Assembly: GCA_029531795.1 (NCBI GenBank)
Contig: JAPEIS010000008.1
Span: 496,001 to 560,000, forward strand
Source: Sclerotinia nivalis
Taxonomy: Eukaryota > Ascomycota > Leotiomycetes > Helotiales > Sclerotiniaceae
DNA: 64,000 nucleotides
Direction of reading: 5' to 3'
Shown in pieces: positions 56,832 through 64,000 of the stretch. A program made the translations under genes and the position numbers. The notes under the pieces were generated by a model. That model did not search any database, was not told the origin of the DNA, and saw nothing but the letters and a program-made list of their open reading frames with translations. Position 1 is the stretch's first letter; every line of letters begins with the position of its first letter.

Positions 56832-57053
56832 CGATTGATTGATTGATTGATTAAATTAACGTTTACACTGAATCTAAGACTATCTAAGACAGCTAAAGGC
56901 TTTCACGAATTCCTAATAGATAATATAATGAAAGTAAATTGATTTATTAGTTTGGCTAAATAAATCATTTGAGCGATTGAGATGAATTCAATTTTTTGAG
57001 TTGGGTAAAGGAAATGAAAACTAGTCTTGGGGGATGAACTCTGTCTTATAAAT
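56832..57053 (-). repeat. Short repeat with (AATC)n end, copy 2
   Basis: Relative of 50722-50902, longer and more AT-rich, starting with five GATT units on plus. It fills the space between the cut end of Gypsy F and the left end of element E. Confidence 0.5.
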
Positions 57054-57108
57054 GCTGAAATATATAATAAGGAAAATAAAGAAAATAAAGAAAGAAGTAA
57101 TATGATTT

Positions 57109-57394
57109 TGTTACGATCACGCAACAGTTTCGTCAAAACAAGAAACCTAGACGGAGGCGTTCTCATTTCGAATCATCAGTGTAGGAACGTCATCGATCAG
57201 TTTGGAATGTTTAGTAAACAAGCTTCTTTGTATTGTTTATGAAAGGATAGGAATGGTAACGAATTATAGGCGTTCTGATATCTCTTTATTGATTGAACTT
57301 AAAAGTAATAGTTTATTTATGATTAGAAAGGGTAATGAAAAGTTTGGATTACGGTTTTACAATTAATTGATTTTTTGCCTATATGATCTTAACA
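57109..57394 (+). repeat. Left terminal repeat (LTR-like) of element E
   Basis: 286 bp from TGTTACG to CTTAACA, nearly the same as 37923-38207 and, reversed, 45107-45391. The left flank is GATTT. The partner repeat is not in the window. Confidence 0.88.
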
Positions 57395-58640
57395 ATTCTT
57401 TTCATTCATCTGAAGAGCAACTCATCAATTAGTTATCGGTATCTTAACGGAACCCCATCGGATAGCAATGGTTGGAATAAGAAATATTTTAGGTCGTCCG
57501 ACTAATTCAAATACTTTTCAAAGTCGAAATAATGCTTCCAGGACCCTTAGTGGGATCGAAGGCGAGATGTTTATACCTAGTCGTCAATCCATTATACAAT
57601 TGAAATTAGATCTGATGTAAAGACTTGAAAACATACAAGAAGAGTTCGATGTTTTCAAGCAAGCAAATCAACAAGAAATTGAAGAGACTTTTGTTCGTCT
57701 TATACAGGAAAGGGTATCTAATTTACTATCAGCGATCGTTAAAGGAACAGGGGCGATATCTAACCCCATTCATACTTCTCCAGGGAAACTTTCAAAACTT
57801 CAAAAGCTGTTATTTTATAAAGATCTTAATATTGAAGAAGCAAAGGATTTCTTTTTCCAGGTTGAACTTATATTTCGAAATGATGATGGGTATTATTTCC
57901 CAATTGATCAAAAGAAGATAGATTATGTTATTCAATACTTTCAATAACAATTATTTGCGGTTTGGTGTCGATATGAAGCTTCTATAACGAATTCTAATAT
58001 GTTTTGGGAAGAATTCAAAGAATATATGTACGATGCGATATTAGATAAAAGCAATCGATAATGATATACTATACAACAAATCATCAATGCTAAACAACAA
58101 TCTAATCAAAGTGTAAACAGTTTTGTAGTACACTTCGATAATCTGGAGGAGGAAATCGAATTTGAAGCGGATAGTGTTTGTAAAGAACGACTTTTATCAG
58201 ACTTACTTCCCTATATTGCTAAACGAATTTCAGAATCCATTCAGTAGTCTGAAAATCGAAACGATTTAATCAAGCAAGCATATCATCTCGAGAATGTGGA
58301 TAAAATGTATTGCTCACAAAACGCAAACGATCCACCTCGTGATCGAAGATAAGGCAATACAGCTATATCATCAAATTCATCCTTTAATCGTTCTCAAAAT
58401 GAATTATCTAAATAGCAAAATAATACATTATCAGTGACTGATATACAATCGCAGTAGCGTTCTAAATCTTTTTCAAAGGAAAAACCCAATAAAGAAAACC
58501 AGAAAAACGATTATAAACAAAGGGATCTGATTTGTTTCCGTTGTCAACAAAAGGGTCATTATGCAAATGGATGTACTAATCCGTCTGTATGCCGATGATG
58601 TAAAGGAGATCATTAATCTCGCATTTGTCCTATATATTCC
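57395..58640 (+). pseudogene. Element E Gag with two zinc knuckles, few stops
   Basis: The frame includes [77 protein letters not shown] and [20 protein letters not shown], typical helical Gag of chromoviruses. A perfect CCHC knuckle, [14 protein letters not shown], is encoded at 58533-58574. A second one follows at 58590-58628 (CR-stop-CKGDH-stop-SRIC), damaged by two stops. Stops elsewhere follow Gln/Trp codons. Confidence 0.83.
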
Positions 58641-58649
58641 TAAGAGGAA

Positions 58650-59038
58650 AAGAATCAGGGAAACGATCAGACCCAGTAGTAATTTTAACCGTTCCGATGA
58701 CTCTGGATCCTCAACAAGAGGGACGTACTATCTTAGTTATTGAAGCAACTTTTCAAGTTAATAATATTCCGACAAAACTCCGTTGTCTTATCGATTCTGA
58801 TACGCAAGTTAATATTATTCAACAAAGCAAGTGTATTGAATGGGATTGGATTCCTAATCCTGGAAAAGGCACTCCATTAGTATCTGCTAGCGGGATGAGT
58901 ATATTTTCATATGGTGATTATCAATTTACTGTTGAAGTATTAGACGATTCCAAAGAAAAAAGAACTCATATTTATCGATTTATTATCGCTACTTTGGATC
59001 TATCCAAAATCGATGCTATTTTAGAATTGCTATAGCTT
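58650..59038 (+). pseudogene. Element E aspartic protease
   Basis: An open frame (58625-59035) contains TFQVNNIPTKLRCLIDSDTQ then VNIIQQSKCIEWDW and a C-terminal IIATLDLSKIDAILE. The active site LIDSDTQ corresponds to (L/I)-D-S-G-A in retropepsins, with Gly replaced by Asp (G to A change). Otherwise well preserved. Confidence 0.8.
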
Positions 59039-59044
59039 CAAACT

Positions 59045-60600
59045 ATGAATCCAGATATTAATTGGAGGTCAACTATTCTTCGCTTTCGTCCTGCATTGTA
59101 TGATATGGAAATGATAATAGCAAAAGAATTATATCGAGATATGAAAGCTGGAGCTACAATTTGTGTACTTCTATCTGAAACCAATTCTATTATGCGATTT
59201 TCACTTAAAAACCGAAAAATCTTAACATTAATACCTTTAAAAATACCTTCCGAATACAAAGAATATAAACAGGCTTTTTCTGAAGATGAGAGCAGCTTGC
59301 TTTCCGATCATTATTCAATGGAATATCGCATTGATTTCGAACCTGGAACTATTTTACCTTGGGGACCAATATACACTTTATCAGAACAAGAATTAATTGT
59401 TCTACGATAATACCTTAACGAATATCAAAAGAAAGGTTGGATCCGTCGTTCTATTAGCTTTGCTGGTGCATCAATTATGTTTGTACCAAAGAAAGATGGT
59501 GGTTATCGATTATGTGTTGATTATTGTGACCTTAATAAAATTACGAAAAAGGATCGTATGCCTTTATCTTTAATTAACGAATCTTTAGATCGCTTAAGAC
59601 AAAGAGTCTTTTTCACAAAACTCGATTTGAAAGATGCTTATCATCGAATACATATACAGGAAAGCGATGAATAGAAAATGGCTTTCCGTATTCGATATGG
59701 CCAATTTGAATATCTAGTCATGCCTTTTGGTTTAACGAATACTTTTGCAATTTTTCAAACTTATATTAATCAAGTACTCATTGGTTTTACAGATAATATT
59801 TGTGTTATATATTTAGACGATATTCTTATTTATTCTAAAGACAAGGAAACACATACCATCGATATTCGCAAAGTTCTCGCTAAATTGATTGAATATAAAC
59901 TTTATACGAAATTGAAGAAATGTATATTTTATATATATGAAGTCGAGTTCTTAGGCTTTATTGTATCAGAAAAAGACATCACTATAGAACCAAGCCGAAT
60001 TCAGACAATTATAGAATGGCCTGAACCAAAATCGCTCCGTGATGTCCAAGTTTTCCTAGGCTTTGCAAACTTCTACTATCGATTTATCGCTGGATATTCA
60101 CGAGTAGCTTATGGTTTAACCGATTTATTAAAAGGCATCAAAAAAGGAAAAGCTGTATTAGAATTTAAATGGATTAAGGAGGCTCAGGAAGCCTTTGATA
60201 ATCTAAAGAAGGCATTCACTACTGCACCAATACTCAGACATTTTGAACTAGCCCTTCGAATCTTATTCGAAACAAATGCTTCTGGATTTGCTTTAGGATA
60301 CATACTTTCTCAATTATTTTTTGACGATCTAAATGATCCTACTGCTTCCCGATAGCATCCCGTTGCCTTTTATTCAAGAAAACTCATTTCAGTTGAACAA
60401 AGATATTTTATATATGATTAAGAACTTTTAGTTATTTATACAGCTTTTGTTCAATGGCAGCATTATATCGCAAATAATCAGTATATAATTGTAGTCAAAA
60501 CGGATCACAATAGTCTTCAATATTTCATGAAAACAAAACAACTTAATGAACGATAAGCACGATAAACTAAAGTTTTAGCTGTTTACAATTTCATAATCAT
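59045..60600 (+). pseudogene. Element E reverse transcriptase and RNase H, nearly open
   Basis: Pieces 59045-59410 (entry region, YKEYKQAFSEDESSLLSDH, LPWGPIYTLSEQEL), 59477-59674 (FVPKKDGGYRLCVDYCDLNK, FFTKLDLKDAYHRIHI, motif A) and 59678-60355 are separated by single stops. The last has [32 protein letters not shown] (YLDD at 59810-59821), EFLGFIVSEKDI and the RNase H start LFETNASGFALGYILSQ. RNase H continues with one stop at YD-stop-ELLVIY and KTDHNSLQYF. All catalytic Asp/Glu positions of RT are present. Confidence 0.92.
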
Positions 60601-60616
60601 ATATAGGTCCGGAAAA

Positions 60617-61800
60617 TTGAACCCCGTTGATAATCCGTCAAGAAAACCCGATTATACCGAAAATGTGAATGGAATTAACGAAATGCTGTTTATATTACAA
60701 AACAAATTAAAGAATACCACAATTATTGCTACACTTTTTTATCTATCCATAATGGAAACAGAATCCCTGAGAAATATAATAGGCCTTTTTCAAAAAGATA
60801 GATATAGTTTGCCTCTTCGTGACTCAGGAAGGTTATTGATGATAACTGGTTGCAAACAATCGTTATCATATCGATTGGCTTGTATATTGATAGTTGACGA
60901 AATAGCATTCGAATTTATATCTGAACCAATGAGAAATACTTTGTTGTAGCTTTAGGAGAATAACAATTTTACAAAGAATAAAAAGTATTTGAAGCTTAGA
61001 AATGGTTCTGTTGGAAACGCTACATTTTGGCAAATCGATATTGATAGTTTGCTCAAGTATAATGGGCGTGCCTTTGTACTGCTAGATAATGCTGTGAAAG
61101 CAGAAATCTTATAGGTCTATTACGATGATCCTATAAGGGGTTATTGGGGTATTAAGAAAACATGGGAAATCTTGAAAAGCAAGTATTTTTGGTATAGTAT
61201 AATGAAAGATGTAAAAAGGTATATACAGATATATGTTGTCTATCAACGAATAATTGTGAAACAGCATCAATCTTACAGCGAGTTACAAACCCTACTACTT
61301 CCTCTAAGTCCTTGAAAAGAAATAACAATAGATTTTGTTACAGATTTATTCTTTTCTAAAGTAGATAAACATATATACAATACTATACTTGTAATTATCG
61401 ACAGATACACAAAACTCGCTCGATATATTCCAGTTAATAAAACAATAACTTCACCAGAACTAACAGAAATTCTATTTCGATATGTTTTTAAAGATTTCGA
61501 TACATCGAAAGGGATAATATCTGATAGAGAACTACAATTTGCAAATAAATTTTGGAGCAGTTTAATGTTTTATTTAAGAATTCACCGCAAATTATCCACC
61601 GTATTTCATCCACAAACCGATAATCAAATAGAACATCAAAATCAAAATCTAATTCATTATATTACTTGTTATACAAATTGGAGATAGGATGATTGGGCTG
61701 TACTACTACCCCTAATAGAATTCATATATAATACAATATAGCATAATACAATTGAAGAAACACCTTTCAAAGCAATATATAAATATCTATCTACTTTCAA
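60617..61800 (+). pseudogene. Element E integrase, broken
   Basis: After NPVDNPSRKPDYTE (end of RNase H) comes a 110-residue open linker, then DDPIRGYWGIKKTWEI and YSIMKDVKRYIQIYVVYQ, the zinc-binding head with His and both Cys changed to Tyr or lost. The core has ITIDFVTDLFFSK (first Asp), IISDRELQFANKFW (second Asp) and FHPQTDNQIEHQNQNLIHYI (Glu of DNQxE retained). A DDWAVLLPLIEFIYNT segment ends the core. Confidence 0.85.
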
Positions 61801-62189
61801 CTACATCGACGAGGACACCGATGCTGAAGAGAAGGTATTCGCTGCAAAAGAACATATTGAATCGTTAAATCAAGAAAGAGCAAAATTAGCAAAGATTTAG
61901 GAAAAGTCTACAAAAAGGAGATCAGAAAATAATAAGAAAGATCTACCTTAGCGATTTCATATCAGCGATAAAGTTATACTCAGTACCAAAAACATTAAAC
62001 AATTACGATCCAAAAAGAAATTTTCCGATCGCTTTATAGGCCCCTTTACTATCACCAATATTATAAACAATGGACAAGCATATAAACTAGCGCTTTCATC
62101 ATTATACAAAATACACAACGTCTTCTATATTTCTTTACTAGAACCGTAGTATCAACGTAATAGTATCGCTGATCCTCCGCCTTCTGAAG

Positions 62190-62403
62190 AAATTGATGGA
62201 TATATAAAATATAAAGTTGAAAAGATATTAACACATAGGAAAAAAGGATAAGGAATACAATATTTAGTACAATGGAAAGGCTATCAACCAACGAAAGATA
62301 CTTGGGAAGCTTCACGAAATTTAACGTATATCAAAAGACAATTGGAAAACTATGAAAAAGAAAATGCATCACTTATACAACGAAGGCAAAGAACTAAAAA
62401 GTA
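62190..62403 (+). pseudogene. Element E C-terminal chromodomain
   Basis: GYIKYKVEKILTHRKK, a stop, then GIQYLVQWKGYQPTKDTWEA, RNLTYIKRQLENYE and a basic tail RRQRTKK ending in TAA. The chromodomain aromatic cage residues Tyr, Trp (QWKGY) and Trp (TWE) are present. Expected role is targeting of integration to modified chromatin. Confidence 0.85.
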
Positions 62404-62742
62404 ATACAATTGAAGCATACCGCAAAAACGCTCACTCACTTTACCTATTGTTTTGAAAACCTTTCTAATACATTAATTTTCCTTTGCCATATAGCGTTCA
62501 CACTTCCTCCGCTCCCTCACCTCTATCTTCAACAAACCATCCTCCCCAATATTATCAGAATTTTCATCAGTATCTAGCTCAACCGATTGATAAAACATAC
62601 ATCTGATACACTCCTCAACGACAGGATTACGACGTGTAACCTATGATATCCGCGTACCAAAAAAAGAGCTGTCTACAGTTCGAAGTCTTGATCCAACAGG
62701 TTCGTTAACGACTAGTCATCGATCAATAAAGATTCATTATAT

Positions 62743-63366
62743 TCATTGTTTGAAAACAAAAGCCCTTTCATATGAATCATACTCACCTAGGATATTACTC
62801 ACAATATCAAAACTAGAAAAATTTAACAAATCCCCATCCCCAATTACTTCCTTGCCCATTATTGGCATACTTGATTTCGTCAAGGGAACAAATGTTTCTT
62901 GACGCTTCGCCGACAGTACCACGCTTGGTTCCGGAATAGTACTCAATATACCAAAGCTTTTTGAAAGCGAAGAAGGTATATTGACCACAACAGAAGTTTT
63001 AGTCTTCTCCTTCTTGGACTTTTTAGGAGCCGAGGGTTTTCCGCCACCAATCGGTTCAATATCCTCATCATCATCATTGAAAGGTTCAACAGATTCCGAT
63101 ATCTTTTTCTTTGCGAGAACCAATTTGCGAACTTCTTCAATCTTCTTTGTTTTAAAAATAGAAGATAGAGCTATCCACTCCTCCTTCACTATACAATCGC
63201 CAATATTCCGCATACCTTTTGTTTTGTCTTTGATACTTTTGCAATTTGCTCGTTTTGCCGAAGCACGAAAGGATTTCGACGATTTGGATCGAGCAGGAAC
63301 AGTATCAGAACTATCCTCCTCATTAGAGGTATCCTCCAATTTGGCCTTACTTGCTAACTTATCCAC
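62743..63366 (-). CDS. Element E antisense ORF 2: charged, Ser/Lys/Asp-rich protein
   Basis: An open 207-residue frame with no stop, unlike the plus-strand frames around it. Composition is low-complexity: EDTSNEEDSSD, SKSSKSFRASAKRANCKS, KTKKIEEVRKLVLAKKKISE, NDDDEDIEPIGGGKP, PKKSKKEKTKTSVVVNIPSS. Its C-terminal part (IPEPSVVLSAKRQETFVPLT, DLLNFSSFDIVSNILGEYDS) is less repetitive. Upstream, at 63367-63530, the same frame is open as MRTSEYERGCISVECIDGER and ends in a stop before TTTTCTACTAG, an intron-like 3' end, so it may be spliced to an upstream exon; I could not fix the donor. Being free of stops in a RIPed element may simply reflect lack of Gln/Trp codons. Function unknown; not a known retroelement domain to me. 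Confidence 0.6.
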   Translation of the reverse strand: MDKLASKAKLEDTSNEEDSSDTVPARSKSSKSFRASAKRANCKSIKDKTKGMRNIGDCIVKEEWIALSSIFKTKKIEEVRKLVLAKKKISESVEPFNDDDEDIEPIGGGKPSAPKKSKKEKTKTSVVVNIPSSLSKSFGILSTIPEPSVVLSAKRQETFVPLTKSSMPIMGKEVIGDGDLLNFSSFDIVSNILGEYDSYERAFVFKQ

Positions 63367-63530
63367 AGAATTTTGCTCTAACTAGTAGAAAATTAATCAA
63401 AAGCATTTATAAACATTATAGGTATACCAACGAAATATCGAAACAAGTCCATACCAGTCTCGAGCAACTTCACCCCTTTCTCCATCTATACATTCAACGC
63501 TAATACAGCCTCTTTCGTATTCCGAGGTTC

Positions 63531-63929
63531 TCATTTTAAATTATGCTTTTTTTGTTTGCAAAGAAAAGCTTTCACTCTTCGAGTAAAATTAAACTGATAA
63601 CCATTTAAACTTCTTCGAACTGCTGCTTCTTCTGGAGAACCTGCTAGAGCCGCTTTCCATTCGCAATGCAATTGCAACATTCGATTTATAGCAGAATGAA
63701 ATACTTCTAATAGTGTATCACAAGTTTTCTTCTTTTGAATGCATTCGGCATATGATAAATCGATTCCTTTGAGAAAGAAACATTCCTTATTGATTATTTC
63801 CCCATCTGGTAGAACTTTTCTGCTATTGTAATTGGTTATGCGCTTAGTGCAGCGGAGACAAATTGATTGTGTGAGTTGTGGAGGTAAGCGAGCAGATCGC
63901 GTTGCTAATTCGGGGGCTTGATGAGACAT
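63531..63929 (-). CDS. Element E antisense ORF 1: Cys-rich protein
   Basis: An open 132-residue frame starting with ATG (MSHQAPELATRSARLPPQLT). Its centre is a Cys cluster, SICLRCTKRITNYNSRKVLP ... ECFFLKGIDLSYAECIQKKK-TCD, spaced C-x2-C-x22-C-x12-C-x6-C or similar, suggestive of metal binding. The C-terminal part (CDTLLEVFHSAINRMLQLHC, AALAGSPEEAAVRRSLNGYQ) looks helical, ending in a basic stretch. It is conserved in D (44838-44629) up to a stop. It faces away from where the right terminal repeat should lie, so that repeat may act as its promoter. Family not recognised; it could bind nucleic acid or be domesticated from Gag-like or host sequence. Confidence 0.65.
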   Translation of the reverse strand: MSHQAPELATRSARLPPQLTQSICLRCTKRITNYNSRKVLPDGEIINKECFFLKGIDLSYAECIQKKKTCDTLLEVFHSAINRMLQLHCEWKAALAGSPEEAAVRRSLNGYQFNFTRRVKAFLCKQKKHNLK

Positions 63930-64000
63930 ATTGAAGGTATTCAGGAATTTGATGGTATTATCGTAATATCAACAAGAGAATTGCAGGAAATTGAAATGAA

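Larger units (their letters stand above)
57109..64000 (+). mobile_element. Element E: second copy of the element D family, right end outside window
   Basis: Starts with the same terminal repeat as D (TGTTACGATCACGCAACAG at 57109) and is colinear with it over the whole visible length: plus-strand gag, protease, RT, RNase H, integrase, chromodomain to 62403, then minus-strand ORFs 63366-62743 and 63929-63531. By comparison with D the right end should lie roughly 480 bp beyond the window. It has many fewer mutations than D; RT is open for 225 residues and both antisense ORFs are free of stops. Remaining stops are at Trp, Gln or Arg codon positions. Confidence 0.88.

Noticed and set aside
62981..63385. 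Plus-strand 134-residue frame in element E
   Set aside because: Complement of antisense ORF 2; the Ser/Phe/Leu-rich sequence mirrors the Lys/Glu/Asp-rich minus frame, and the minus frame is the longer one conserved with D.

Overview
This window looks like a transposon-rich, AT-rich compartment of a filamentous ascomycete (Pezizomycotina). The reasons are short GT-AG introns of 64 and 75 bp in the only two convincing host genes, Ty3/Gypsy, Ty1/Copia and Tad-like LINE relics of fungal type, and damage that looks like repeat-induced point mutation (RIP). Nearly every in-frame stop in the retroelement frames sits where a Gln (CAA/CAG) or Trp (TGG) codon is expected, and D/E to N/K and Cys to Tyr changes are frequent. 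I cannot name the species.

Layout. 1-10463: very AT-rich sequence with a probable solo LTR (896-1088), a decayed minus-strand Copia element (Copia 1, 2473-5300) and tandem repeats with 30-bp and 85-bp periods. 10464-16096: a complete minus-strand Gypsy element (A) with 213-bp LTRs and a CAGAG target duplication. 16097-20359: AT-rich, nothing recognised. 20360-32768: a second copy of that Gypsy family (B), split by a third minus-strand Gypsy with a chromodomain (C, 163-bp LTRs, also CAGAG). B itself interrupts the integrase of a minus-strand Copia (Copia 2, 32769-37876), whose LTR-gag unit is tandemly repeated and whose protease is split by a solo LTR with target duplication ATAGT. 37923-45391: a Gypsy-like element (D) read on plus, bounded by 288-bp INVERTED terminal repeats instead of direct LTRs and carrying antisense ORFs next to the right repeat. 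45563-45921: a solo LTR with duplication ATTTT. 46312-47503: the 3' end of a LINE. 48921-52070: a small gene island with normal base composition. 53180-56831: a truncated, lightly mutated plus-strand Gypsy (F). 57109-64000: a better preserved copy of element D (E), cut by the window end.

The host island holds two divergently placed genes: a short-chain dehydrogenase/reductase (minus) and a bZIP-basic-region plus ankyrin-repeat (bANK/ToxE-type) transcription factor (plus). In known fungal clusters (HC-toxin, apicidin) this regulator type controls secondary-metabolite genes, so the pair may be the edge or remnant of such a cluster. No synthase is in the window.

The most unusual structure is the D/E family: gag-protease-RT-RNase H-integrase-chromodomain on plus, a Cys-rich protein and a charged protein on minus, and in D the two LTR-like ends in opposite orientation, so each coding direction starts behind its own copy of the repeat.
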